Shown: positions 19,668-33,292, counted from the stretch's first letter. The stretch: 64,000 nt of DNA from Limonium bicolor (GCA_023374045.1 CM041783.1:124497503-124561502), one strand, 5' to 3'. Numbers and translations: made by a program. The notes: generated by a model from the sequence alone, not told the origin.

Positions 19668-19848
19668 GGTCCGGGACTTAGGTCTTGTATGAAGTCCCGG
19701 ACCAACCACTCAAAACTAACCGAGGGTTGCAATTCACTAAGGGTCCGGGACTTACCTCTGGTATAAGGTCCCGGACCACTAGACAAAAACCATTCGAGAG
19801 TTCCGCTACTCATGGTCCGGGACTACCTTGGGTACAAGGTCCCGGACC
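19668..19848. repeat. Three GGTCCGGGAC...GTCCCGGACC hairpins in the LARD LTR
   Basis: Three consecutive stem-loops of 36-38 nt. The first has perfect 12-bp arms GGTCCGGGACTT and AAGTCCCGGACC. The spacing is about 70 bp. The same trio lies at 29556-29736 in the 3' LTR. It is absent from the related solo LTR at 49222-53485. Confidence 0.88.
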
Positions 19849-20176
19849 AACACCAAATTTCACCCGAGAGGAATTTTAAGTGGGCTGTAAGTTAAGGCTT
19901 TGTTTGGGGATGGTTGTATAAGTTGCTTAGGACTTAAGTAATCATAAGTAAGAGTCATTAGGAGTATAAACAAGCTAGAATGAGAACGAGAAGTAAGTAA
20001 AGAATGGAAATGAAATTGTACAAGTAAGAATTAGTAAGTATGTAAAGTGGATGAACTAAGGCAATTGAAGGGCCTAGGTAGTGTTTAAACATGTGAGATT
20101 ACATGTAAGAAAATTGGAGAAACAATGGGTAAAGTATGGGACTGAAAACAGAAGTAAAAATGCAAATGATGGGCCG

Positions 20177-20500
20177 GACCGAACTTGCGACCGGACTTGC
20201 AAGTTCGGTCGAGCCCAGATTTACAAAGACGGGAAAGCTTCTGAATCGACCGGACTTGCGACCGGACATGCAAGTTCGGTCGGCCAGAAAAATTTCCGTC
20301 GAGCAAGCTACTGGAATGGACCGACCTTGCGACCGGACTTGCAAGGTCGGTCGGGCTAAAATCTTTCCGTTAAGTAACTTGCTGGAATGGACCGACCTTG
20401 GGACCGGACTTGCAAGGTCGGTCGGCCCTGGAATTTTCACCTGATGTAACCTACTGACTCGGACCGAACTAGCAAGGTCGGTCGCAAGTTCGGTCGGGTC
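20177..20500. repeat. GACCG...CGGTC hairpin array in the LARD LTR
   Basis: Five units of about 63 bp, for example GACCGAACTTGC with GCAAGTTCGGTC and GACCGACCTTGC with GCAAGGTCGGTC. Arm pairs covary between units 1 and 3/4. Unit 2 has a G-T mismatch and unit 5 is composite. The copy in the 3' LTR lies at 30065-30389. Confidence 0.88.
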
Positions 20501-22163
20501 AAAACTTACAAAAAAAAAACTATAAGACTATGGTTAGTATATGTATGTATGTATGTATGTATATGTATACCCACCTATACATACGTGCATATGTGTGTAA
20601 GTAAACCATTGCTAAGCAATTAGAAGTAAGTAAATAAAATGTAAGTATAGGAATGTGAAGACCTAGTAAGTATGAATTAGGAAACGTAAGGGTAACCGAA
20701 TTAAGTTAATGATAGTTAGATTAATTATTCGTTTGTATGTATCATAGGATTTGAATTGTGAATACCGGAGGAACGTTGGGATACAAGTACAACGGTGAAA
20801 GGTATGATTTCTTCATGCCCTGTATCCTAATCTGGTTACCCCGATTTGTGTGCTTATTTGACCACCTAAATAAGAAAATGCACGAATCGGACTATATTGC
20901 ACTTACCTGTGCTTGACTTATGTTGTGCTTGATATTTATTGTCTTGAGCGCTAGTTTGTATAATTCATGAAATATGAATGATGATGAATGGTATTCGAAC
21001 CTCGTACTGTACTTGTGTAATGTATTGTACCTCGTATGTATGTGTATATGCGTATTGTATTATTGTGGCTTGGATGTTGACTTGTGCTAATTCCTAACTA
21101 TCTAACTCCTAACTTAAGCGAGTAAATTGGAATGAGTACAAGTCCGATATAGCTTCGGCCACGCGTGAGGATGCGGAGTCACAAGAGGTTGGCTGCAATT
21201 CCTGACTCTTAAACTGGTCCGCGGCCCAAATCCCTTAAATGGGTAGCATCCCCGGATTGGTAAGTCAAGTAAATCCCGGAGGTGGGACGGTGTAGTCTTC
21301 AGGGCCGGAGGTCCCGACGACTTAACTTGAGTAAGAGTAAGAGTAAGTAAGTATGGATCCGTAAGTATGTATGAGTAAGTATGCGTATGTATGAAGTAAC
21401 GAGTAAAAGAGTAATCTCCACCCGATTAACCCGGGTGGACTAATGAAGCTAACAATATTGTATATTGTGCATGAGATGTGTATGTGTAATTCGGAAGAGG
21501 TAAGTATGTGTTGGTTGATTTATATGTATTCCTTGTATGAAATGAATTGTATGTATGTACGTTGTGTGAGTATTATTGTATCGTGTATAAGAGCATGTAT
21601 GCATGTATGTTTGGATGAAAACGAACCGCATGTATTCGACCAAGTGGTCGGCGTACCCTCACTAGTACGCGGGGTATGCGGTTATCATGCTCGGCGAAAG
21701 CTGACCCCTTCGGGGGACATTTTTTAGTGTGCAGGTACCCGAAGTGAATATGGTCAAGGAAGAGACCGGAGGCACGCCCTTGCACTTAGAAAGTAAGTAG
21801 TTGTGAGAAAACGGGTAGATGTGGACTCTTAGAGAGTATGTATGAACTTGGAAGAGATATTACTTGTATAAGGATCTTAGTAAACTCGGTATGTAGATTA
21901 TATTGTATGTACTTGGAGTATTGTATTGAAGGAAGATTGTAGCAGTATTTGGTAAATGGAGAATGTATTGTAGATTTGTAGTACTCGGGATTCCGGTCCA
22001 TCAGACCGATGCTGTATGTAATAGGAGTAGCCTTGTTAGTCACGTGGGTGGCTAACGGCATTGTATCACCCAATGTATGTAAGTAGGTATCCGCTGCGAG
22101 TATCTGATGAGTAAGGAGATTGGACGTTAATGACTGTATTAATAGTAGGGGTGTTACAAAAAG

Positions 22164-22191
22164 TGGTATCAGAGCGAAGTATCGCTCTGAT
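22164..22191 (+). promoter_or_regulatory. Primer binding site (tRNA-iMet) of the LARD, embedded in a hairpin
   Basis: TGGTATCAGAGC is at 22164-22175. ATCAGAGCGA pairs with TCGCTCTGAT (22168-22191) around AGTA. Compared with G-A the pair next to the GCG changes from T:A to A:T, so the stem is kept. Confidence 0.9.
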
Positions 22192-25100
22192 GACTGGAAA
22201 TACCGAGATTAGGAATTACCGAGTTAGGAATTAGAAGCTTAGGGCTATGGGCTGAGTGATAGCATTAGAGAGATGCTAGTTAGGAACTCCCGGTGAGTAC
22301 CGGATACCTACAATACCAGTCCCGCCCGCCGCAAACCCCACTGTGTAACTTGGGAAAGGACGCCAGAGAGAAGAAAAGTCTTCTTATACTCGGGGAAACC
22401 CGATCTGGCAGTGGTGAATCAATCACACAGTAAACAAGAACCGACATGTAGTAGATTCCAAGAACTGGAAGTCCCGGAGACAGTCCCGGTTGAACCACAA
22501 CCCCGCACGTAATAGCGGTAGAATGAGCCTCCAACCACGAGGCTATAACTTGCAACAGCATGGGGCGACCTGCTTAGCATCGCGAAACCTAGCTAGTCAA
22601 CCAACATCAGGACAGAAGCGCTAACCGTGCAACGGAATGAAAAAGGGAGCAGTAGGAACCCGAGACACAAGTCTACGGGATAGTAATACTTGAATAATAC
22701 CACCAACGGTATGCTAGCCGACTAAGGACATAGTCGGAGCGGTTAACTCCAAAACTACGATGCCATCAAGGTTGCGATACCTGGCCAATATAGCTCAGAC
22801 AACTACAAAACAACCATGAGATATAAACCAATAGGACTACAAGCGTAGTGCCTAAACAAGGAAGGCTCAGTAAACCACAAATGTGTGGGAACGAGCCACA
22901 AGGAGCGACACTAAACCAAATAAACGGGAACCTCCAAGGAGTGGAGTAGTACCCAGATCTATGACAGCCATGTCTAGACCACCAAGAAGCTACCTAAAGG
23001 AGCGAGTATACCAGTTATAGATCAATAAGATCGAGGGAAGCGTCAACGAGACTAACAAACACAAATGGAAACCATACCGAGATTGGCATAGGATTATCCA
23101 AAAACCACCGATACCACGCACTTGCCAAGGCAAGTGCAGTAAAGACAGAGATATGTAAAGGAACACTAACACGTCACAAGTACATAGTAATGTACGGTGA
23201 CTGTAACGAAACAACCACAGGATCACACATCCTAACAACCAGACGTATGGAACCTTGGAAAGGCCTAACGGCCCGACCACTGTATTTAGAACATACCAGT
23301 CAGCGAGAGGCTAGATTTGGTCAAGATCTCAACCGTGGCTATGCCATGAGAGATTTCTTTTAACACCGAACCATTGTTTTAAAACCTAAAATTTTCTTTT
23401 CAAAACCACAACCCTCTTTTAAAAACCTTGGATTTTAAAACCAGACCAACAACATTATGGTGAGTATCATAGGATGATACAAGAGGAGTTGGCAACAGAA
23501 TACTTCACCTAGGCGTGTGACGAACACTACGAGTATACCCGTTACGGGATGTGGGACAACCGCACTCCGAAGGAGCTTGTGGGCCCGACATATAGTTGGG
23601 TAAGTGTAACGTATCAAATGGTACCCCACGTATGTATACATGTAGTGTACAACACACGGGAAGTAGTCAACTCCGTTCTACGGACCATCAGTAAGTTCAA
23701 CCCAGGACAGCTGGACACCTCAGAGGATTAAGTATAAAGGAACTCAGAGAATCCATCTGAAGATGAGGAATAAGAATTAGGAAGTGCAAAGAACATGCTA
23801 GTAAGTGTAGACATTGAATATGTCTCAGGACATCAAAAATACATAACAGCTGGGAAGTATACCCAGCCTAAAACACAGACAAAGCAATCGCCTAAACGTG
23901 AACACCACGGATGCTCAATAAACGGGACAGAATTCCCAGAGCAACCCCAAGATTACCACAAGTATACTCCATCATTGAAGGGAATACCAACCTAGTCTTA
24001 AACACTAGGAACAAGCATAAACAGTCTACCCAAGGACGGGAGACGTCATGACCCAAAAGGGGAAAACTCAAGTACAACACCACAAGAAGGTACAGTGGAC
24101 AACATGTCATCACACATTAGCCGGATGTAACGGCATGCTTCAACAACACTCAGGAGCAATCCTTGAAGGGTGTCTGCGTTGCAACATTCGAACAACAGCG
24201 ACATGATAAAAGCACGAAAGTTAGAACGAACACTCGGTTAGGACCCGAAGGGATTTCACTTAACAGGAAATGCCCTAAGATACTGAGAGACACTTATTAA
24301 CACCATTTGCCTAAGAAGGTCTCCTATGAACGGAAGCGTGATGTCACGACTTACCATGGAGCCCAATAATACCTCCAACCCACGACAGTACATGGAGTGG
24401 AAACATGTATAAGCAGCTTGCAAAAGCATAGCTGGCAGCAATATGGCTCTAAGGCCATAAACCTGATGCGTGGTGTAACCCTTAAACGGTTGCAAAACCC
24501 GCACACCACTAACAAGACTTGCAAGAAATATTGCCTCATACGACAAGAAATCAACAACTGGACCATAGATTCAAACCCAACATCTGAGTGGCTTGGAGTA
24601 ATGGCCAACTCAATGTCACTGTCACTAGAGCATCAGCCTAGTATACAGTTGACGGAGTTCTTAATTACCGCCATGCCTTCTGTAGCAATGGTAGCACAGA
24701 GGCATAAGAATCATGATAATGCCAACATTGGCCTAGTCCACACTTGGACACTACGAGAAACCCAAGGGAAGGTACCCTCGTCAACCGAAGACCACCAATG
24801 CGGTGATGATGTGAACCTTAGAAAAGGCTTCCATCTACTATAACAATTAAGCCCACGCAATAGATATTGCCAAGGGGCGATGGAATAAGGAAATGAGATT
24901 TCCAAACCATTACGACTTAAAGGAGTAAGCATACTCCTAAGCACCCAAAACAGTGGTGACCATTGTGTAAACACCAACATAGCAAACCTTGTCATTAGAC
25001 CTATGAGTGGAGACAAACCCCTCAAAAGAACTTTCATTTATCAACGACAGAATACTCTTCAATTGGAGAACGGGACCAGAAAACCCTTGAAGTTTCATGG

Positions 25101-27767
25101 GATGTCCCGGTGATGTACATACAAGAATAAAACCGCACAGCTAGAGCCTAAACCAATGCTCAGCCTGGAAGACAGTAATTGTCAAAACAATCAATGTGAA
25201 CACATTGCACACCATGAATGACCAACGCTCAAGAGAGCTTGTAACCATAATTACTTCATCCTTGGTCAACCAAGATACTTGGTAAATTGTATCACAAATG
25301 ATGATAGAATGTGAGGTAAGTTAACCTACACATAAAACCTAAGTGGAATAGAACACCTCCACATTGGGAGATAATAAGATTGCGTATGCTACGACAACCG
25401 TCATACACACAAAACATAGGAAACTCCTAGTGTATTTACACATAAGGAAAGTGCCAATGACAATGTCATAAGTAAAAAGGAACTACCACAGTAACAGAAA
25501 CAGTAAAAAGCAATGTGTTGTACAATGAGTAAGAATACGGTGCGCAACAGGCGACCGCTATGAGGAAGTAGTTAAGCAATACACGGAGTATAAGTATGGG
25601 ATGACAGGCAGAAATATTCTTTCCTATCACATAAGTGACTTACTGTCAAGCGTTTACGCCTCTGCACTCTGTATGACTGAGTGTTTTGGTATTGCACTTG
25701 TGCAGCTAATGATCTAATGGGATGGCTAGGGATAGGAGAATGTAAACCGTAGTAAACCCTTCTTTTCACCAACAAACATGGCATAAGCCAGCTAAGAAGC
25801 TTAGCAACAACCGTGCGGCCTAAGGCCAAAGAAGCACGAAGAGTGTGAAGCAGCTAACAATCACAAGATGTGAATTCCATGGAATAAAAGGTGAAAGGAG
25901 ACGTAAGAAAGTCACTAGGACCGACGCATAGAAATGCAAGGTCATACAAGTAAAGAACACTTGTACTGAACCAGAAGAACTGGTATATTTCAGAAGCTAT
26001 TGACAACAGAGGAAGCACTACAACTAAGTAGTGACTTAACCTCGCCCGACAATAAGTCGGAGGAACTTAACGAATAATCGTGGAATACGAATAGTATGTA
26101 TAGTAGATTTACCAGAGAGCTGGTTATATCTAAACTATTGAGTCCAAACAGTAAAAAGAATACCACACTTGTTTAGTAAACCTTATTCCCATAATAGACG
26201 AATGGGAAGGTAATGTATAACACATTAAGGATAACAAGAAGGGTGAATAACCCAAGTTATCAGGGTCGCGCAGCAGAAGCTAGTGGGCCCTAGCTAGGAG
26301 ATTAATGTACCTAGTGAGCATAATACAATGGCTATTAATGTCTTGAAGCCGATTAGGCTAGAATGAATTAAATATGAGTTAAATAAACTCATATAGGAAC
26401 TCTTGGTGCAAAGACTAAACCATTGGTATGGTTAAGACCCTTTGACCAGAGCACATTATATAGTATACGCAGTGTGAAGCTAAACGCTTCAGTTTGCCCA
26501 ACTGATTAAACCAATGTTTAATAATAATATATGGTAGATTACGTGGGCGTAATCCCTTTTAAGGGGGGTAGAGCGAAAACCGCTTAATGTAAGTTTATGA
26601 ATAAAACACTTAAACCGTAATGTGCATAGCACAAATGAGAATCAAATTGATGATTGGTACTACGTTAAATAAACATAAGTACTCATTCATATTGTAATTA
26701 TGGTAACTAGGCATTAAACATGCAAATACCATAGGAGAATGTACCTATCTTGTAACACCAGTGTAAGAGTATTAGTAAAAGAAAAGTAATGAGTAGTGGA
26801 CGGAGCTCCACAAGTATTGTAACCTTTGAAGAAGAAGTAGTACGAAATGAATGAGGATAGTAGATGAATGAAGTTTATGAGTAGTGGAATCGTAAGTAAA
26901 ATATGTGAAACAATTGAAGCCAACTAAATCTTATAAGTGTAGTATTCCGTAGTTAGAATATAGGATATGATGGTGAGTAATGGATGGAAGTAGTGAAGGT
27001 TGAGGAAATGAGCATTAGGATTGAACCATGGAGTAAAGCATTTGGGAAATAGAGTGAGGATGATTGATGGACTGATTCCATCCTTTGGAGATGTATGAAT
27101 GACTAGGAAGAGTAAAAAGATAGAAAATGAAAACAACTAAATTATTTGCTTGTTTGAACTGATGTGGGAAGTCGAACTTGATCCTGATCAGATCAAGGGA
27201 AACCGAACACAAATTGGGGGGAAAGATAGTTCAACACTGTGCTGATCACATCAGGGTCGAACGATTCTTGAAGCTCCCCTTAAGTGGTCACAAGAATCAC
27301 ACATAGGATAGAAGTAACGAATATAAATTGGAACTTGGAGCTGGATGCTTTAGAAAGACTTCTAATTAGTAGTAGTGAAGGAATTTCCCTTAGTATGGAG
27401 AAAATGGTAGGAGTTTTTACGGAATAGATGGTAGGGTAGCATGTTGTATTATTCCAAGGGCAGCAGGACATAGAGGAGTCCTGTGTCGAGATGACCTGAG
27501 TGCCTGCGGGATTGTATTGTGTATTGCATTGCTTTGGGGATAGCTTTGCACTGTATGTATGTATGAATTTTGTAAAGAGGAACCGGATGGTTGATAGTAA
27601 TATGGATTGGAGTAAGTATTGTACATTGGAATGATAGGGAAAGGAGAACCTTGAGTAACGAATTTGGGAATGTAAGGAGGAAGAATGTGGACCACGGTAT
27701 TGGACTTGTAAGAATGAGTAAGCATTGTAAACTTATAACCTCGAACAACTTTGAGGACAAAGTTCTT
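22192..27767 (+). other. Non-coding interior of the LARD
   Basis: About 5.6 kb without any ORF that resembles gag, protease, RT, RNase H or integrase on either strand. The longest ORF, 148 aa at 24397-24843, has no motif I recognise. A polypurine tract TTTTAAGGGGGGTAGA at 26557-26572 precedes the true PPT by 1.2 kb. The stretch just before the PPT (GAGGACAAAGTTCTT) resembles the end of chromovirus 3' regions. Confidence 0.75.
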
Positions 27768-27779
27768 AAGGGGGGTAGA
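27768..27779 (+). promoter_or_regulatory. Polypurine tract of the LARD
   Basis: AAGGGGGGTAGA ends one base before the 3' LTR. The same tract precedes the LTR at 34054. Confidence 0.88.
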
Positions 27780-27780
27780 T

Positions 27781-30700
27781 TGAAATACCCCGACCTTAAA
27801 TATGGCGATTAAATTATCCTAATAGGTATTTAAGAGCCTAATAATGCTTAAGTAATATTGGTAAGGAAAAATAAATCCAAAAGAAATAAAGAAACGCTTA
27901 AAAAGCGGGAAACGCTAAATAAGCGTTAAATAACCATAGGAGGTATGAAACCTCGGTTAGCGTATTGTAAGGATTCTAAAGGCTTAATTAAGTCTAAATA
28001 AATATGAGGGAACAAATCCCGAAGAAACGGATCCTCAAAATGGATTAAAAACACTAACGAACATTAAAGCGCGTTTTCGAGGTAACCGGGAAAACGTGAC
28101 TTTAAGCGGGTCAAATAGACTCGTAACAATTTTGGTCAACTAAATAATCATTAATAAATATTAGTGAAGCTTTTAGAACCAATAAAATCAATTAAACGAG
28201 AAATTAGTAAAAACTGTCAAAAACGGGAAGTCGTGGGGGTAGAAACATAATAAACCAAGACTTATGTGTCCAATATTGTAAAAAGGATTTTAAAACCCTT
28301 ATGGGCTCTCTGTGTGTCCGATCCCACAGCCCCACTCACACCTCTCTTTATTCCTTCTTATTTACAAGCAAACAAAGCAATAAAGTAATCTCACCTTTAT
28401 TACTTTACTCCCTCACTCACAATTCTCTCTCCTATTCCCATTTCTCCTCTCACGTACAGCACCTCCTTCCCCTCTCTGATTTTTCTTCTTTCCTTCTATG
28501 GTTGCTTCCCACCGAACAGCCATGGAGAAATAGCAAAACTCACACAAAACCCTCTATTCTCTCCTCTTGTAACCCACTCAAATCTCTTCCAAAAATTACA
28601 AAAATTACACCATTGCAATCTCTCACCAAGAGCTACGTTTCTATCTTTCCAAAATTCGAAAAACACACATTTTCGTTTTTATGGGTATACCCCATTTGGA
28701 GCTTCAAGATCCATCTTCCTCTTCATGTTCTAAGGTAAAACAAAGGACCAAACCATTCTTTGAGTTCCATCTGTTTCATTTTTCTGCTGAAAATCAAGAA
28801 CCCACGTGAGCTCCATTTCCGTTTAGCCGTTTGACATTGCAAGAGGGGGCATTGTCACTTTGGTAACTGGAAACAAGGAGTAGAGAAAACAAAACAAGGA
28901 AGAAGAGGAGAGCAAGAAGAAAGAAAGGAAAGAGAAAAACAAAACAAAAGCAAAAACGTGAGGTAACAAAACGCCTCTGTATGGATTTAGTATAGTGTAT
29001 ACGTATGTATTGTTTAGCAAATGTAAACCTACTGAAATGGTATAAGATAGGTTAGCATAATGGTATTGGTAGCATTAGTAAGTTAGGAATCTGTCAAACA
29101 AAAAAAAAATGAATGAGCTGCTGAAACGTGAGCTTGGAACTGATGCATATATATGTAAACTGTCAAATACATATACACAAACTGAACAGGGTATAATTGT
29201 GGATGAATTAGTGTGAGGAGAATGTAAGATTATAGGGAGAACTATGGCAAAATTTACCTAGAAACTATGTCACTTAGGAGCTGTTAGCATTTGTAGAAGA
29301 AGAATGAAATGGATCAGAAGTAGCAGCAGCAACTCGGTAGAACTGCAACAGAAAGAAAAGAAATGAAATAGTGGAAATGGTGAGATATCAGTAGGTTGGG
29401 GGGAATTGAGTTGCGGTGATGGATTTAGGTGAGTTAGATGCTTGGATAAGTAGTAAACATGTAATGTTAACATTAGAAACCATTAGGAAGTGATTAGAGG
29501 AAGAAGAGAATGAAACAGAGCATGGAAAATGTTTCAGTCGTAGCAGATCACTGTTGGTCCGGGACTTAGGTCTTGTATGAAGTCCCGGACCAACCACTCA
29601 AAACTAACCGAGGGTTGCAATTCACTAAGGGTCCGGGACTTACCTCTGGTATAAGGTCCCGGACCACTAGACAAAAACCATTCGAGAGTTCCGCTACTCA
29701 TGGTCCGGGACTACCTTGGGTACAAGGTCCCGGACCAACACCAAATTTCACCCGAGAGGAATTTTAAGTGGGTGTAAGTTAAGGCTTTGTTTGGGGATGG
29801 TTGTATAAGTTGCTTAGGACTTAAGTAATCATAAGTAAGAGTCATTAGGAGTATAAACAAGCTAGAATGAGAACGAGAAGTAAGTAAAGAATGGAAATGA
29901 AATTGTACAAGTAAGAATTAGTAAGTATGTAAAGTGGATGAACTAAGGCAATTGAAGGGCCTAGGTAGTGTTTAAACATGTGAGATTACATGTAAGAAAA
30001 TTGGAGAGAAACAATGGGTAAAGTATGGGACTGAAAACAGAAGTAAAAATGCAAATGCTGGGCCGGACCGAACTTGCGACCGGACTTGCAAGTTCGGTCG
30101 AGCCCAGATTTACAAAGACGGGAAAGCTTCTGGAATCGACCGGACTTGCGACCGGACATGCAAGTTCGGTCGGCCAGAAAATTTCCGTCGAGCAAGCAAC
30201 TGGAATGGACCGACCTTGCGACCGGACTTGCAAGGTCGGTCGGGCTAAAATCTTTCCGTTAAGTAACTTGCTGGAATTGACCGACCTTGGGACGGACTTG
30301 CAAGGTCGGTCGGGCCCTGGAATTTTCACCTGATGTAACCTACTGACTCGGACCGAACTAGCAAGGTCGGTCGCAAGTTCGGTCGGGTCAAAACTTACAA
30401 AAAAAAAAACTATAAGACTATGGTTAGTATATGTATGTATGTATATGTATACCCACCTATACATACGTGCATATGTGTGTAAGTAAACCATTGCTAAGCA
30501 ATTAGAAGTAAGTAAATAAAATGTAAGTATAGGAATGTGAAGACCTAGTAAGTATGAATTAGGAAACGTAAGGGTAACCGAATTAAGTTAATGATAGTTA
30601 GATTAATTATTCGGTTGTATGTATATCATAGGATTTGAATTGTGAATACCGGAGGAACGTTGGGATACAAGTACAACGGTGAAAGGTATGATTTCTTCAT

Positions 30701-32044
30701 GCCCTGTATCCTAATCTGGTTACCCCGATTTGTGTGCTTATTTGACCACCTAAATAAGAAAAATGCACGAATCGGACTATATTGCACTTACCTGTGCTTG
30801 ACTTATGTTGTGCTTGATATTTATTGTCTTGAGCGCTAGTTTGTATAATTCATGAAATATATGAATGATGATGAATGGTATTCGAACCTCGTACTGTACT
30901 TGTGTAATGTATTGTACCTCGTATGTATGGGTATATGCGTATTGTATTATTGTGGCTTGGATGTTGACTTGTGCTAATTCCTAACTATCTAACTCCTAAC
31001 TTAAGCGAGTAAATTGGAATGAGTACAAGTCCGATATAGCTTCGGCCACGCGTGAGGATGCGGAGTCACAAGAGGTTGGCTGCAATTCCTGACTCTTAAA
31101 CTGGTCCGCGGCCCAAATCCCTTAAATGGGTAGCATCCCCGGATTGGTGAGTCAAGTAAATCCTGGAGGTGGGACGGTGTAGTCCCCAGGGCCGGAGGTC
31201 CCGACGACTTAACTTGAGTAAGAGTAAGAGAGTAAGTATGGATCCGTAAGTATGTATGAGTAAGTATGCGTATGTATGAAGTAACGAGTAAAAGAGTAAT
31301 CTCCACCCGATAACCCGGGTGGACTAATGAAGCTAACAATATTGTATATTGTGCATGAGATGTGTATGTGTAATTCGGAAAGAGGTAAGTATGTGTTGGT
31401 GATTTATATGGTATTCCTTGTATGAAATGAATTGTATGTATGTACGTTGTGTGAGTATTATTGTATCGTGTATAAGAGCATGTATGCATGTATGTTTGGA
31501 TGAAAACGAACCGCATGTATTCGACCAAGTGGTCGGCGTACCCTCACTAGTAGCGGGGTATGCGGTTATCATGCTCGGCGAAAGCTGACCCCTTGGGGGA
31601 CATTTTTAGTGTGCAGGTACCCGAAGTGGAATATGGTCAAGGAAGAGACCGGAGGCACGCCCTTGCACTTAGAAAGTAAGTAGTTGTGAGAAAACGGGTA
31701 GATATGGACTCTTAGAGAGTATGTATGAACTTGGAAGAGATATTACACTTGTATAAGGATCTTAGTAAACTCGGTATGTAGATTATATTGTATTGTACTT
31801 GGAGTATTGTATTGAAGGAAGATTGTAGCAGTATTTGGTAAATGGAGAATGTATTGTAGATTTGTAGTACTCGGGATTCCGGTCCATCAGACCGATGTTG
31901 TATGTAATAGGAGTAGCCTTGTTAGTCACGTGGGTGGCTAACGGCATTGTATCACCCAATGTATGTAAGTAGGTATCCGCTGCGAGTATCTGATGAGTAA
32001 GGAGATTGGACGTTAATGACTGTATTAATAGTAGGGGTGTTACA
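27781..32044 (+). repeat. 3' LTR of the LARD
   Basis: It starts TGAAATACCCCGACC and ends GGGGTGTTACA, followed by the GATCA target duplication. Hairpin arrays lie at 29556-29736 and 30065-30389. Confidence 0.95.
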
Positions 32045-32049
32045 GATCA

Positions 32050-33292
32050 ATTCTAACCACCTCCTCTGCCTCATATTGAGCTCCTTCTGCGTGAAGATGT
32101 ACTTGAGGCTTTTGTGGTCGTGTTTGTAGTGTAGATCTTGCAGAAAACACCGTACAGGTAGTGTCTCCAAATCTTAAGGGCAAACACCACGGCTGCCAGC
32201 TCCAGATCGTGCGTCGGGTATCGGGTCTCGTACTCCTTCAGCTGCCTCGACGCATACGCAATCACCTTTCCTTTCTGCATCAGCACACACCCCAGGCCAT
32301 ACTTGGAGGCGTCACTGAACACCTCGAAGCCCTCAGTCCCTGAAGGTAGGGTTAAACACTGGGGCCGTGGTTAACCTCCCCTTCAGTTCCTGAAATGCTG
32401 CTTCACATTCGTCACTCCATTGAAACTTGACCACCTTCTTCATCAGGTTGGTGAGTGGTCTGGCAATCTTTGAGAAGTCTTTCACGAATCTTCTGTAGTA
32501 TCCTGCCAAACCCAGGAAACTACGCACCTCAGTCAGGTTGCTCGGTCTCGGCCACTCCTTCACCGCTTGTATCTTGGCTGGGTCCACTGCTATCCCCTCC
32601 TTTGTAACAATGTGGCCCAAGAACGCCACTCGATCCAGCCAAAAGTCACATTTAGACAATTTGGCATACAACTGTTGTTCCCTCAGAATCTGCAGAACCA
32701 ATCTCAAGTGCTCCTCATGCTTTTCCTCGTTCTTGGAGTAGATAAGGATATCGTCTATGAATACCACCACAAACCGGTCTAGATAGGGATTGAAGATCCG
32801 GTTCATGAGGTCAATGCATGAAAACGGCTGGTGCGTTCGTCAATCCAAAGGGCATCACCAGGAACTCGAAGTGTCCATATCTGGTCCTGAAAGTAGTCTT
32901 CGGGATGTCTCTCTCTGCGACGCGTAGCTGGTGGTATCCCGATCTCAAATCTATTTTGGAGAGAAACTCCTGCCACCTGCAGTTGGTCGAAGAGGTCATC
33001 AATTCGGGGTAATGGGTACGGTTCTTCACTGTAATCTGGTTCAACTCCCGGTAATCTATGCAGAGCCTCATACTCCCGTCCTTCTTCTTCACAAACAAGA
33101 CAGGAGCTCCCCACGGCGACACACTCGGCCGGATATACCCCTTCTCCAAGAGGTCCTCTAACTGAACCTTCAATTCTTTCAGCTTTGACGGCGCCATACG
33201 GTAAGGAGCTTTGGAGATAGGCGCTGCTCCTGGCACTAGATCGACACTGAACTCTATCTCCCTGTCTGGCGGCATGCCTGGGATCTCCTCAG
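32050..33292 (-). pseudogene. gypsy fragment G-C: reverse transcriptase and RNase H
   Basis: On the minus strand the frame starts at [20 protein letters not shown], the start of RT, and passes through [39 protein letters not shown] and [11 protein letters not shown]. It then enters RNase H ([46 protein letters not shown]). At least three frameshifts break it (near 33010-33040, 32805-32820 and 32105-32130). The region between PYRMAP and VLFVKKKDG that is deleted in G-A is present here. Its 5' end joins a plus-strand gypsy fragment at about 33292 with no LTR between. Confidence 0.92.

Larger units (their letters stand above)
17895..22158 (+). repeat. 5' LTR of the LARD
   Basis: It holds two hairpin arrays (19668-19848 and 20177-20500), a TATG microsatellite near 20540, and a GTCGGCGTACCCTC region near 21650. 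It differs from the 3' LTR mainly by one-base homopolymer indels and TATG copy number, with few substitutions. A 181-aa ORF at 18379-18924 is frameshifted in the other LTR and is not taken as a gene. Confidence 0.95.
17895..32044 (+). mobile_element. LARD-like LTR retrotransposon with no coding sequence (14.15 kb)
   Basis: The two LTRs of about 4.26 kb (TGAAATACCCC to GGGGTGTTACA) are flanked by GATCA on both sides (17890-17894 and 32045-32049). The PBS is TGGTATCAGAGC at 22164 and the PPT is AAGGGGGGTAGA at 27768-27779. The 5.6-kb interior has no gag or pol that I can recognise. Long LTRs plus a non-coding interior match the definition of large retrotransposon derivatives, which depend on proteins from another element. 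LTRs are very similar to each other, so the insertion is recent. It lies within the pol gene of the minus-strand element G-C. Confidence 0.92.

Noticed and set aside
24397..24843. 148-aa ORF in the LARD interior as a possible gene
   Set aside because: No recognisable motif, no homology in the expected gag or pol order, and of a length expected by chance in 5.6 kb.
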